Assembly (NCBI RefSeq): GCF_001908025.1
Contig: NZ_MQMG01000011.1
Location: 1-64,000 of the forward strand
Direction: 5' to 3'
DNA: 64,000 bases
Source: Geobacillus proteiniphilus
GTDB taxonomy: Bacteria > Bacillota > Bacilli > Bacillales > Anoxybacillaceae
A model generated the notes under the pieces. That model was not told where the DNA came from, did no database searches, and was given only the letters and a program-made list of their open reading frames with translations. Positions 26,118 through 35,434 of this stretch are shown here, one piece after another. Made by a program: the position numbers and the translations under genes. Each line of letters begins with the position of its first letter. Position 1 is the first letter of the stretch.

Positions 26118-27863
26118 TTAAAATCGCGGCCGCTGTTTGCGCGTCCGGAACAGCCGCCAGCCAAGGAAAACGACCAAGATGACAGAAGCGGCCAACCCGA
26201 TGTTGGCGATCGTCGTTTTGCCCATGCCGAGAAACGTTCCGCCCGGGATGCTGGCGATGATGAACCCGGTGGCCATAATGATGGCAAACGCGATGAGGGA
26301 AAGCGCCAGCCGGTTGGCGATTTGATTGAGCGTATTGCGCGTCACCGGGTCGGTTTGGACTTGCACGGTCATGCGCCATTTGTTTTCCGAAAGCGTCTCC
26401 AACACTTTGTTGAACCGGCGCGGGAAGGTGGCGATCATTTCCGCCGTTTCAGCGACAAAGCTGGCGTTGGCGCGAAAATTAAAGCGCTTTCCGAGAATGC
26501 TTTTTAAAATCGGAATTTCATACGCCTCAACGACCTCGCCGTACGAAATTTCCGGGCAAATCCAGCGCGCCGTCCCTTCGGTGGCGGAAAATCCTTTCGC
26601 CCAAAGCGCCAAGCCGTTGGGCACTTTGCAGTAGTTGCGGAGCCCGATCGCCGTCGCTTCAAGGACGAGGCGGCCATAGTTGTAGCGGCTGCTCCCTTGA
26701 TGGGCGGACACATAGTTTAACGTCAACGTCCGCAGTTCATCTTTCAATTTGACGACATCGGTGTAAATGGTGGGCGACATCAGTTCCATAAACACTTCGG
26801 CGGCGTCTTCCGCCTGATTGAGCTGGATGTGCAAAATGACACGCATCAAAATTTGCGCCATAATGCTGTCCATCCGCCCGGTCATCCCCCAGTCGATGAT
26901 GACCGCCTTTTTCGTCCGCTTGTCGATCATAATGTTGGAGCCGTGGGCATCCGCATGGTAATGGCCGTCAAGCATCGTTTGCACGTAATGATGGACAAGG
27001 TCGATCATGATGTTGACCCGATCTTCGAAGGTGAGAACATCGACAGGGAAGTCTTTAATGAGCCAACCGTCAATGTACTCCATGATCAAGACGTTTTTCG
27101 TCGCTTCATACACGTGCGGAACCGTGACATGTTCAGCCCTCCTTTCGTACTTTTGCTTCATTTCTTGCATTTTTCTTGCTTCTTCCGTCATGTCAAGCTC
27201 ATCCATGGCGCTGCTGTAGTAATCTTGCACGAGCCCCCCGAGGTCAAGGGCGGCCTGCAGTTCGGGCGGCAGCCGCTTTTGCAGGCGGGCGGCCATTTTT
27301 TTGATAATGGCGATATCGGTCCGAAACAGCTTTTCGACCGTCGGACGCACGACTTTGACAGCCACAACGGGTCCGTCTTTTAATTTGGCTTTGTACACTT
27401 GGGCGAGCGACGCCGAACCGAGCGGCTCCTCCTCAATCCATTCAAACGTCTCCAAGCCGTCAGGCAGCTCCCGCTCCAAAATGTACTCGATTTTGGCAAA
27501 CTCAATGGGCGGCACCCGGTCAAGCAATTTCTCCAGCTCAAGCGTAATCGGCTCTGGCAATAAGTCTTGCCTTGTGACAAGCACCTGCCCGAGCTTGATG
27601 AACGTCGGGCCGAGCTCCTCAAACGCTAGGCGCAGCCGGCGGCCGATATGGCGCCAATAGTCGTTGTCCCCCCCCTTTCCCCGCAGCTTATAGGCGATGG
27701 CATCGCCAAGCACCATGCCAAGCCCGTTTTTGACGAGCGTGGCGATGATTTTCCGCCGCCGTTTTCCCGCCGTAATGGCAGCCAGCTCCTCTTCAATGGC
27801 GGCGCCAATGGCCGCAAAGTCGCGCGCCGGTTTTGGCTTGGCCGTTTCGAGTGATGCGTGCAC
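26118..27863 (-). CDS. ABC1/UbiB-family atypical kinase, membrane anchored
   Basis: A 581-aa ABC1K (AarF/UbiB/COQ8) protein. The KxGQ motif (FIKLGQVLVTRQDLLP) leads the kinase domain; then PLGSASLAQVYKA (nucleotide loop), AVKVVRP (Lys), the catalytic HADAHGSNIMI, where most members read HADPHPGN, and IDWGMTG in place of DFG. Two C-terminal transmembrane helices (about residues 520-575) anchor it. I chose GTG 27863 with GGGGGAAG upstream. UbiB proteins are ATPases that help extract hydrophobic quinone precursors from membranes; here it sits in a lipid-catabolism operon instead. Confidence 0.9.
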   Translation of the reverse strand: MHASLETAKPKPARDFAAIGAAIEEELAAITAGKRRRKIIATLVKNGLGMVLGDAIAYKLRGKGGDNDYWRHIGRRLRLAFEELGPTFIKLGQVLVTRQDLLPEPITLELEKLLDRVPPIEFAKIEYILERELPDGLETFEWIEEEPLGSASLAQVYKAKLKDGPVVAVKVVRPTVEKLFRTDIAIIKKMAARLQKRLPPELQAALDLGGLVQDYYSSAMDELDMTEEARKMQEMKQKYERRAEHVTVPHVYEATKNVLIMEYIDGWLIKDFPVDVLTFEDRVNIMIDLVHHYVQTMLDGHYHADAHGSNIMIDKRTKKAVIIDWGMTGRMDSIMAQILMRVILHIQLNQAEDAAEVFMELMSPTIYTDVVKLKDELRTLTLNYVSAHQGSSRYNYGRLVLEATAIGLRNYCKVPNGLALWAKGFSATEGTARWICPEISYGEVVEAYEIPILKSILGKRFNFRANASFVAETAEMIATFPRRFNKVLETLSENKWRMTVQVQTDPVTRNTLNQIANRLALSLIAFAIIMATGFIIASIPGGTFLGMGKTTIANIGLAASVILVVFLGWRLFRTRKQRPRF

Positions 27864-27882
27864 CCCGCTTCCCCCTTTCTGC

Positions 27883-29025
27883 TTACAACCGCTCGATGAT
27901 CGTGGCTGTCGCCATGCCAAAGCCGATGCACATCACTTGCAATCCGTATTTCCCGTCCATGTCCTCAAGCTCATGGAGCAGCGTTGTCATCAGCCGGGCG
28001 CCGCTCGCGCCGAGCGGATGGCCGAGGGCGATCGCCCCACCGCGCGGATTGACTTTCGCCATATCCGGCTCGAGCTCCCGCTCCCACGCCTTGACGACGG
28101 AAGCGAACGCTTCATTGATTTCGATGACATCGATTTGCTCAAGGCGCAGTCCCGTTTTTTCGAGCACGCGGCGCGTGGCCGGGATGACGCCCGTGAGCAT
28201 CAGAATCGGATCTTCGCCGACGACCGCGCGGGCGACGATGCGGGCTCTCGGTCGCAAACCGAGCTGCCGGGCTTTTTCTGCCGACATGAGCAGCACGCCG
28301 GCCGCTCCGTCGCTCACTTGGCTTGAGTTGCCGGCCGTGATGACACCGCCTTTTGGCTGAAATGATGGCGTTAACGCTGCTAACTTTTCGAGCGAGGTGT
28401 CGCGCCGAATCCCTTCGTCGCGGGTGAAGGACACCGTCCCCTCCTCGCCCGGCACGTCAAGCGGAATGATTTCCCGCTCAAACATCCCGCGGTCGGTTGC
28501 CGCCGCCGCCTTTTCATGGCTTTGCAAGGAAAACGCATCAAGCTCTTCCCGCGACAATCCCCATTTTTTCGCGATCATCTCCGCAGAAATCCCTTGCGGC
28601 ACGATGTTGTACCGACTTGTCAGCTGGCGGCTGAACCGCCCCATGTCGCTTCCCATCGGAACGCGTGTCATGCTTTCGACCCCGGCGGCGATGGCGATGT
28701 CGATGTCGCCGGCCAAAATCGCCTGCGCCGCGCTATGAATCGCCTGTTGGCTCGAGCCGCACATCCGGTTTAATGAAAACGCTGGCACGCTGGCCGGAAA
28801 TCCGGCGGCAAGCACCGCCTGGCGGCCGATATTGCCGCCTTGCTCCCCAGTCATCGTCACACAGCCGACGATGACGTCTTCCACCAAGCTGGCATCCAGC
28901 CCATTTCGGTCGACAAGCGCCCGCAGCACCGGAACAAGCAAATCGACCGGATGGACGTTCGAGAGCGCCCCTTTTTTCTTGCCGATCGCCGTGCGCACAG
29001 CGTCGACAATGACGACTTCCCTCAT
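27883..29025 (-). CDS. Thiolase (acetyl-CoA C-acyltransferase)
   Basis: A 380-aa thiolase, the last step of beta-oxidation, splitting 3-ketoacyl-CoA with CoA. The nucleophilic Cys is C89 in NRMCGSSQQAIHSA; the GHPLGASGAR His and the second Cys in MCIGFGMATA are present, although the usual GGG of that motif reads GFG. I chose ATG 29025 (MREVVIVDAVRTAIG) with GGAGGAG upstream. It precedes the ABC1 kinase by 19 nt. Confidence 0.94.
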   Translation of the reverse strand: MREVVIVDAVRTAIGKKKGALSNVHPVDLLVPVLRALVDRNGLDASLVEDVIVGCVTMTGEQGGNIGRQAVLAAGFPASVPAFSLNRMCGSSQQAIHSAAQAILAGDIDIAIAAGVESMTRVPMGSDMGRFSRQLTSRYNIVPQGISAEMIAKKWGLSREELDAFSLQSHEKAAAATDRGMFEREIIPLDVPGEEGTVSFTRDEGIRRDTSLEKLAALTPSFQPKGGVITAGNSSQVSDGAAGVLLMSAEKARQLGLRPRARIVARAVVGEDPILMLTGVIPATRRVLEKTGLRLEQIDVIEINEAFASVVKAWERELEPDMAKVNPRGGAIALGHPLGASGARLMTTLLHELEDMDGKYGLQVMCIGFGMATATIIERL

Positions 29026-29139
29026 GCCGCTCCTCCTGTTCCGTATCAAAATCGAACCGTTTCCCTGCGAGGCTAGAGCCGCCGCAGGCCTCTCCTCCTA
29101 TGTCCAAATCGCCACATTCCAAAGCGGGCCGCTTATTCA

Positions 29140-29982
29140 TCAGAACGTAAACAATTCGATGCCTCCTGAAACATTCAACCCAATCCCCGTAATGTATTTC
29201 GCTTTATCGGAACAAAGGAACACGATGGCGTTGGCGACGTCTTCCGGTTCGCCCGGGCGGCGGAACGCGGTGCGCTGGATCATCCGCTCGTTCATTTTCG
29301 GGTTGCCCATGCGGAATGCTTCTGTATTGATGATGCCCGGCACGATGGCGTTGACGGTGATGCCGTAGCGCGCCCCTTCAAGCGCCATGCTTTTCGTAAA
29401 GCTCAACACCGCTCCTTTCGTGGCCGAATAGCTCGCTTGGCCGAAGCCGCCAAGCGTCCCGGCAACAGACGACATGTTGATGATCCGCCCCCATCCTTGC
29501 TCTTTCATATACGGCCATACCGCTTTCGTACAGTTGTACGTGCCGGTCAGGTTCACCCGCAAATCGCGCTCCCAAAACTCATCGTTTTGCTTTTCGATTT
29601 GCGAAACGTGGTCGAGCGTGCCGGCGTTGTTGACGAGAATGTCAATGGAACCAAACTCTTCCTTGACGCGGGCAAACACTTCTTTCACTTGCTCGCGGTC
29701 GGTGACGTCCATTTTGAGAGCCAGCGCCCGCCGCCCCATGGCGCGAATGTCTTCCGCTGTCTTTTCGGCGTACACCACTTTTGTACTCTGCATCACTTGT
29801 GAGAGCGGCCCATATTTTTGCGCCGTCTGTTTGCTTTCTTCATCCGATTCGAGCAAAATATCGGTAATGACGACATCCGCTCCCGCTTCGGCAAGCGCCA
29901 AGGCGTCGGCGCGCCCGAGGCCGCGTGAGGCGCCAGTGACGACCGCCACTTTTCCTTTCAGCAGTTCCGCCCATGACGACAT
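29140..29982 (-). CDS. SDR oxidoreductase, probable 3-hydroxyacyl-CoA dehydrogenase
   Basis: A 280-aa SDR. TGASRGLG binds the cofactor, NNAG is near residue 115, and the catalytic set is Ser in NMSSVAG and Tyr/Lys in YSATK. Compared with FabG-like enzymes there are about 20 extra residues after the second strand (SDEESKQTAQKYGPLSQVMQ region), a feature I associate with SDRs that hold NAD tightly. Position between enoyl-CoA hydratase and thiolase suggests oxidation of a 3-hydroxyacyl-CoA. GGAGGG precedes ATG 29982. Confidence 0.88.
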   Translation of the reverse strand: MSSWAELLKGKVAVVTGASRGLGRADALALAEAGADVVITDILLESDEESKQTAQKYGPLSQVMQSTKVVYAEKTAEDIRAMGRRALALKMDVTDREQVKEVFARVKEEFGSIDILVNNAGTLDHVSQIEKQNDEFWERDLRVNLTGTYNCTKAVWPYMKEQGWGRIINMSSVAGTLGGFGQASYSATKGAVLSFTKSMALEGARYGITVNAIVPGIINTEAFRMGNPKMNERMIQRTAFRRPGEPEDVANAIVFLCSDKAKYITGIGLNVSGGIELFTF

Positions 29983-29997
29983 CGGTGATCCCTCCGT

Positions 29998-30789
29998 TTA
30001 ACGTAAAAATTGCGGTTGTTTCTTTTGGAAAAACGCCGCCAGCCCAATCGCCGGCTCTCCTGTCTTAAACGTTGCCGCAAATGACGCCGCTTCGATGCCA
30101 AATCCGTCTTCTGGAAGCCCTTCGGCCGCATAGATGGCCCGCTTGGCGAGCCCCATCGCCCGCACGGCCCCTTCTGACAGTTGCTCGGCAAACGCCGACG
30201 CCTCTTCTTCCAACCGCTCCGGGGGCGTGACGCGATGAACAAGGCCGAGTTCGAGCGCTTCTTGCGGTTCAAGCCGTCTGGCGAGAAAAATGAGTTCCGT
30301 CGCTTTCGCCCGCCCGACGAGGCGCGTCAGCCGCTGCGTGCCACCCGCGCCGGGAATGAGGCCGAGCGAGACTTCTGTCAGGCCGATTTTGCCGCCGCCC
30401 ATGATGCGGAAATCGCACGCCAGGGCCAATTCACAGCCGCCGCCGAGCGCATAGCCGTTGATGGCCGCGATGACCGGCTTCGGCATCGTCGCGAACCGGT
30501 CGAAACAGCGCTGCATGCGGGCGCTTTGTTCGGCGATGCCCGCTTCATTGCCGGCAAACTGGGTTCCTCGCTGAATCATGTCCTTTAAATCAGCGCCGGC
30601 GAGAAACGTTTTCGGATGGGCCGACGCGATGACGACAACGCGCACTCCGCGGTCGGCTTCCAATTCATCGGCCGCTTTCTCCAATTCTTCCATTAATCGC
30701 TCGCTAATGGCGTTCGCCGGCGGGTTGTGGATCATCACCCAAGCGACTCCTTTGTTTCGCCGCTCTATGCGCAACGTTTCATAAGGCAT
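29998..30789 (-). CDS. Enoyl-CoA hydratase
   Basis: A 263-aa crotonase-fold protein that hydrates trans-2-enoyl-CoA. The oxyanion-hole segments AGADLKDM and NGYALGGGCELA are present, and the two catalytic Glu lie in GGCELALACDF and IGLTEVSLGLIPGAGGTQRL. AGGGGG precedes ATG 30789. It is 15 nt before the SDR gene, consistent with consecutive beta-oxidation steps. Confidence 0.93.
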   Translation of the reverse strand: MPYETLRIERRNKGVAWVMIHNPPANAISERLMEELEKAADELEADRGVRVVVIASAHPKTFLAGADLKDMIQRGTQFAGNEAGIAEQSARMQRCFDRFATMPKPVIAAINGYALGGGCELALACDFRIMGGGKIGLTEVSLGLIPGAGGTQRLTRLVGRAKATELIFLARRLEPQEALELGLVHRVTPPERLEEEASAFAEQLSEGAVRAMGLAKRAIYAAEGLPEDGFGIEAASFAATFKTGEPAIGLAAFFQKKQPQFLR

Positions 30790-30886
30790 CGGAATTCCCC
30801 CTTTCGTTCAATCGAACCGGCAAACTTCACAAATGATCATCGCTCTCCACCGCGAGCGGAGATGTTTGGGTCGCCGCCTCGCTCTT

Positions 30887-32101
30887 CTATACGTGCACGC
30901 CGTATGGCGCATACAACCGTCTTGCTGTGACAAGGCGCTGGATTTGCTGCGTGCCTTCGAAAATGTCAAACACTTTCACATCGCGGTACAACTTCTCCAC
31001 CAAATGCCCGTCAAGACCGACCGGGCCGAGGAGCTCCAAGCACATCGCGCACACATGAAGCGCCATTTTACCGGCGACTGCTTTGCAGACGGCCGCTTCC
31101 ATCGCATTCGGCTCGCCAATGTCGGCTTTCCACGCCGCTTCCCACGTCAACAGGCGAGCAGCGTCAATCTCTTGCTCCGCCTCGGCAAGCAGGGCGGCTG
31201 CTTCATAGTACAACCGTCCTTGTTTCGGGTACTCGCTGCGAACGATGTCAAGCGTATATTCATAGGCGGCGCGGGCGATGCCGACGGCCATGGCCGCGAC
31301 GATCGGCCTCGTGCTGTCAAATGTTTTCATCGCCACTTGGAAACCGGACGGTTTATTCGCATTTGCGCTATACAACTCTTCACCGCCAAGCAAATTTTCA
31401 TCAGGAACAAAGCAGTCTTCAAACAAGAGCTCCGCCGTTTCATTGGCGCGCAAACCCATCTTATGGACGGTGCGGGTCGCGACAAATCCCGGCGTCCCTT
31501 TTTCGACGACAAACGCCCGGTGCCCGGCGCGGCCCAACTTCGGATCAACCGTGGCGAACACGACGACCCAAGAAGCGCGGGCGCCGTTGGTGATGAAAAT
31601 TTTTTGCCCGTTTAATACATAGCCGCCGTCCACTTTTTTCGCCGTCGTGCGGATGCCGGACGCGTCCGAGCCGGCTTCCGGTTCCGTCAAGGCGTAAGCT
31701 CCCCAGCGCGGCTCCTCCTTCGTGAAAATGGACAAAAACCGCTGCTTTTGCTCGGGCGTGCCGCTCGATTGAATCGGCGGACCGCCTAAGCCAGGGCCGG
31801 GAAGGGAAAGGGCGATGCCTGGGCATCCCCACGCGAGCTCCTCAGCGGCGATGACGGCCACGCGGTTGCCTTCGCGCTCTTTTTTCTCCTTTTTCTTTTC
31901 CGAATCAGCCGAAGCACGCCCTCCGCCAAACGAAGACGCATTCAGCTGGATGCCCATTTTGTTGACTTTTTGCAGCCATTCGTCCGGCACCCGCCCGAGC
32001 CGGTCGGCCTCCAGCGCGATCGGGCGCACTTCATGTTTAGCAAACCAATGGACGAGTTCTTTGATTTGTTTTTGCTGCGGTGAGAATTCAAAGGAAATCA
32101 T
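30887..32101 (-). CDS. Acyl-CoA dehydrogenase, catalytic-type subunit
   Basis: A 404-aa acyl-CoA dehydrogenase that introduces the 2,3-double bond using FAD. YALTEPEAGSDASGIRTTA and FITNGARASWVVVFA are the FAD-binding signature regions, and the C-terminal IFEGTQQIQR has the Glu that acts as base in short- and medium-chain enzymes. A Lys/Glu-rich insert (SEKKKEKKEREGNR) follows the N-terminal helices and is unusual. I chose ATG 32101, which overlaps the stop of the upstream paralogue (ATGA), implying coupled synthesis and perhaps a heteromer. Confidence 0.93.
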   Translation of the reverse strand: MISFEFSPQQKQIKELVHWFAKHEVRPIALEADRLGRVPDEWLQKVNKMGIQLNASSFGGGRASADSEKKKEKKEREGNRVAVIAAEELAWGCPGIALSLPGPGLGGPPIQSSGTPEQKQRFLSIFTKEEPRWGAYALTEPEAGSDASGIRTTAKKVDGGYVLNGQKIFITNGARASWVVVFATVDPKLGRAGHRAFVVEKGTPGFVATRTVHKMGLRANETAELLFEDCFVPDENLLGGEELYSANANKPSGFQVAMKTFDSTRPIVAAMAVGIARAAYEYTLDIVRSEYPKQGRLYYEAAALLAEAEQEIDAARLLTWEAAWKADIGEPNAMEAAVCKAVAGKMALHVCAMCLELLGPVGLDGHLVEKLYRDVKVFDIFEGTQQIQRLVTARRLYAPYGVHV

Positions 32102-33240
32102 GGCGCCACCCTCTCTTTCCGTTTGCCCAGCAGCTGTTCGCCGCGGCGGATGAGCCAATCCGTTTCCCGGCCGTACAGCATCACTTGCGCCTGGGCGTCG
32201 CGCATCCATTTTTCAGCCGGGTATTCTTGCACGTACCCGTGCCCGCCGAGCATTTGCACGGCCTGATCGGTGACATAGCGCAGGGAACGATGAGCTCGCG
32301 ACAACGCGCTCCAGGCGTAGCCGCCCGCCTGTTCATCCCCTCGGTCAACTGCAGCAGCCGCTTGCCATACAAGCAGTTTCGCCCCGCGGCATTCGAACGC
32401 CATTTCGGCGATCGTAAATGACACCCCTTGGAACTTGGCGATCTCCTGTCCGAACGCCTTTCTTCCCGCAGTGTATTCAATGGTGTAATCAAGCGCCGCC
32501 TCCATCAAGCCGACTTCCTTCGCCGCTTCGATGACTTGGTTTCGGGCGCGCATGCGGTTGAGCAATGCATCCGCTTCCGGGCCGCGGGCCACGAGTTGTT
32601 CCGGACCGGCGTACACTTCTGCGAATCGAAGGCGAGCGATGCCGGCAGCCAGCAGCCCAAGCCTGATGTCTCCTTCTTCGATCTCCCATACTCGCTCATC
32701 AAAGGCGAGCAATACCGTTTCCTCTTCTTCGTCCCTAGCGGCGATGACCGCCCAGTCGGCTTTCGACGCCAAGCGGACTGGAGACGACACCCCGTCCACA
32801 ATATATCCGCTGCCGCGCCGGCGCACGCGAATCGCTTCCTTCAGCGGTTCTTTTTGTTCCGCTTCGTCGATCCAGGCGACAGTCGGCCATCCGCCTTTCG
32901 CCATCTCCCGGTACCGGTGCCACACGCGGTGCTCGGGAGACAGACGAAAGAGGGAAGACGCCTCCCCGGCCCCCGGAAGCCCTTGAATGACGCCTAAATC
33001 GCCATAGCTGAGCGCTTGCCAAATGAGCGCTTGCGACAGAAGCGGCAGTTCCAAGCCTCCCCACGATTCCGGAAGCTCGAGCGTTGACAAGCCGAGCTCA
33101 TCCACCCGTTCGCTCACATCAACTGAAACCGTTCGATGTTTTTCACACTCTCTTGCGACCGGCCGAATTTTCTCAACGGCTAGGCTGCGGGCAACTTGAA
33201 AAAACGCCTGTTCTTCTTTCGACGGTTGAAAGGATATCAC
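32098..33240 (-). CDS. Acyl-CoA dehydrogenase paralogue lacking the catalytic Glu motif
   Basis: A 380-aa acyl-CoA dehydrogenase family member. The central and C-terminal helices are typical (KAFGQEIAKFQGVSFTIAEM, MLGGHGYVQEYPAEKWMRDA), but where active enzymes read I(Y/F)EGT it has QVMLYGRETDWL, so the base is missing, and the FAD signature region is poorly kept. I chose GTG 33240: GGAG lies 9 nt upstream, the product then begins ISFQPS, parallel to ISFEFS of its partner, and the length is normal. It is probably a structural partner of the downstream subunit. Confidence 0.87.
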   Translation of the reverse strand: MISFQPSKEEQAFFQVARSLAVEKIRPVARECEKHRTVSVDVSERVDELGLSTLELPESWGGLELPLLSQALIWQALSYGDLGVIQGLPGAGEASSLFRLSPEHRVWHRYREMAKGGWPTVAWIDEAEQKEPLKEAIRVRRRGSGYIVDGVSSPVRLASKADWAVIAARDEEEETVLLAFDERVWEIEEGDIRLGLLAAGIARLRFAEVYAGPEQLVARGPEADALLNRMRARNQVIEAAKEVGLMEAALDYTIEYTAGRKAFGQEIAKFQGVSFTIAEMAFECRGAKLLVWQAAAAVDRGDEQAGGYAWSALSRAHRSLRYVTDQAVQMLGGHGYVQEYPAEKWMRDAQAQVMLYGRETDWLIRRGEQLLGKRKERVAP

Positions 33241-33260
33241 CTTGCCCCTCTCCTTTTCCA

Positions 33261-34796
33261 TTACGATTGAACAGCGGGAATGAACTCGCTCGCCCATTCG
33301 CGCAGCTTCTTTTTGTCGATTTTGCCGATCATCGTTTTCGGCAAATAGCCGACCTTTTTCAAAAAGCGCGGGGTTTTGTATTTCGCCAACCGCTTTTGGC
33401 AAAACTCGACCAGCTCCGCTTCCGTCACTTGGGCCCCGCGCCGAACGACGACATACGCGGCGACTTCTTCGCCCATTTTCGGTGAAGGGACGCCGACGAC
33501 GCCGGCTTCCAGCACGTCCGGATGGGACATCAGCAGCTCCTCGATATCGCGCGGGTAAATATTGAATCCACCGCGAATGATGACATCTTTTTTCCGATCG
33601 ACGATAAACACATACCCGTCCTCATCGATGCGCGCCATATCGCCGGTATACAACCAGCCGTCGCGCAGCGCCTGGCGGGTCTCCTCGTCTTTTCCATAGT
33701 AGCCTTGAAAAACGTTTGGACCCGACACAATCAGTTCTCCGACTTCGTTTGGCGGCAGGGGATTTCCGTATTCATCGACGACCGCCACCCGAACCCCGGG
33801 AAGCGGCAAGCCGACTGATCCAAGCTTGATCGGTTTCGTCGGATCCGTCGCCGTCACAATCGGCGCCGCCTCGGACAGACCGTATCCCTCCAAAATAAGA
33901 CAGTTGAACTTGCGCTGAAACTGCTCAGCAAGTTCGGGCGGCAGCGCCGCAGAACCGGATATGCAAGCCACCAAGCTGGAAGTGTCGTACCGGTCGGCCT
34001 CGGCATAATGGCATAAAGCATGAAACATCGCCGGCACCATCGCCGTATGCGTCACCCGATGCCGCTCGATCGCTTCGAGCGCTTTTTTCGGCTCAAAATA
34101 CGGCAAAAGGACGACTTGATCCCCCAAAAGGAGCGCGACGTTCATCATCGTAAATCCGAACGCATGGGAGATGGGCAATACCCCAAGGCCGACGCGTGCA
34201 AATTCGGTCGGCAGCCGCTTCGCCATCTCAGCGGCCGCTTCCGCATTCGTGGACAAATTGCGGTGCGTCAACACAACCCCTTTCGGCTGGCCGGTCGTTC
34301 CCGACGTGTAAAGCAAAGCCGCAGGATCGTTTTCATTGACTTCCGACGTCGTCAGGCTGGCAGGAGCTTGTTCCATTCTCGTTCGCAAAGAGTGAGGAGA
34401 ATCCGGAGCGTCCAGCGTGACGATCATCGGAGGCGCCGGCAAGCCATTGGCGGCCTCTTTCGCTTTCGCCCACAGCATTTCCGCCGTCAGCACCACTTTC
34501 GGTTGGCAGTCTTTAAAAATGTAATGGAGCTCCTGCGTCTGCAACAGCGGCAACACCGGCACGACAACCGCTCCTGCTTTCAAGACGCCGCTAAAGGCGA
34601 TGATGACTTCCGGGCTGTTCGGCATCGTTACAACAACGCGGTCGCCCGGCTTGACCCCAAGTTCAATCAATGCATGAGCCAGCTGAGACGAACGGGTATC
34701 GCATTCAATGTTCGTATATTCTTTTCCTTCGAATACCAGCAACGGATACGGTCCATATTCCTCTATGTTTCGTTTCCAAATATCCGTCAAACGCAT
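33261..34796 (-). CDS. Long-chain fatty acid-CoA ligase
   Basis: A 511-aa AMP-forming ligase. The ATP motif LLYTSGTTGQPKGV lies about residue 162, YGLSEAAP about 305, YTGDMARIDEDGYVFIVDRKKDVIIRGG is the hinge and fatty-acyl motif region, and GKIDKKKL the catalytic Lys. It would activate the acid made by the alcohol and aldehyde dehydrogenases. Starts at 34796 (GGGGAG upstream). It is 20 nt before the acyl-CoA dehydrogenase pair. Confidence 0.92.
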   Translation of the reverse strand: MRLTDIWKRNIEEYGPYPLLVFEGKEYTNIECDTRSSQLAHALIELGVKPGDRVVVTMPNSPEVIIAFSGVLKAGAVVVPVLPLLQTQELHYIFKDCQPKVVLTAEMLWAKAKEAANGLPAPPMIVTLDAPDSPHSLRTRMEQAPASLTTSEVNENDPAALLYTSGTTGQPKGVVLTHRNLSTNAEAAAEMAKRLPTEFARVGLGVLPISHAFGFTMMNVALLLGDQVVLLPYFEPKKALEAIERHRVTHTAMVPAMFHALCHYAEADRYDTSSLVACISGSAALPPELAEQFQRKFNCLILEGYGLSEAAPIVTATDPTKPIKLGSVGLPLPGVRVAVVDEYGNPLPPNEVGELIVSGPNVFQGYYGKDEETRQALRDGWLYTGDMARIDEDGYVFIVDRKKDVIIRGGFNIYPRDIEELLMSHPDVLEAGVVGVPSPKMGEEVAAYVVVRRGAQVTEAELVEFCQKRLAKYKTPRFLKKVGYLPKTMIGKIDKKKLREWASEFIPAVQS

Positions 34797-34862
34797 CGTC
34801 CGCTTCTCCCCTATCGGTTTGTCAGAGGACAGCCGATTTGTCGACCGCCCTCTTTTCCTCCG

Positions 34863-35210
34863 TTAAGCCTGCTTTGCACTGTTGTATGCGGCGAGCACTT
34901 CTTGAAGGCGAAGCGCCAGCCCCATATCTCCGTCAATGCGAAGCCGCCCGCTCATAAACGCCTCCGTTCCGTTCAATTCCCCTTCCGCCATTTTTTTAAA
35001 ATCTTCACTGTCCATGCTTAACGTGCAATCAGAAGGCTCTTGCTCCCCTTCAATGACAAATCCTGCATCCGGCCGGAGCACGACTTGGTAGACGCCGGCT
35101 TCATCGCCGCTCAAATTGAATTGATACACGGCGACAATTCCTTCCGCTCGTGAAATGTCTTCTTTCAATTGTTGATCGATCATCTGAAACACTTCTTTCA
35201 CACTGGGCAT
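34863..35210 (-). CDS. SCP2 sterol-carrier-domain protein (second of three)
   Basis: A 115-aa stand-alone SCP2 domain: KEVFQMIDQQL at the start, the core YQFNLSGDEAGVYQVVLRPDAGF, DCTLSMDSEDFKKMAEGELN and FMSGRLRIDGDMGLALRL, the classical SCP2 C-terminal pattern. It resembles human or bacterial SCP2 more closely than the other two copies. It probably carries acyl-CoA or another hydrophobic substrate to the ligase and dehydrogenases encoded just downstream. AAGGAGG precedes ATG 35210. Confidence 0.92.
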   Translation of the reverse strand: MPSVKEVFQMIDQQLKEDISRAEGIVAVYQFNLSGDEAGVYQVVLRPDAGFVIEGEQEPSDCTLSMDSEDFKKMAEGELNGTEAFMSGRLRIDGDMGLALRLQEVLAAYNSAKQA

Positions 35211-35434
35211 ATCAGTACCTCCTTAATATTTTGAACTATCAGAAATTTTTTGGCCCACTTTTACTATAAACCGCTTTCAATCATTCATCCATCCCGATGA
35301 TGCTCGGATTTTTCCTTTTGCTTTTGCGTTTTCACCCGACATTTGTCCGGCCATGAAAGCGGGCTACAAAAAATTTCCATCAAACCAAACATCTAAATGA
35401 CGTTTGGGGCATCACCTTCCTGTCAGCGCCGAGC

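Noticed and set aside
34020-35021. Plus-strand frame of 333 codons
   Set aside because: Runs across two genuine minus-strand genes (ligase and SCP2); very Arg-rich, typical of a shadow frame.
35276-35295. FadR operator upstream of the second SCP2 gene
   Set aside because: Only one half (ATGAATGA) matches the Bacillus FadR palindrome; the other half is absent, so it is not called as a site.
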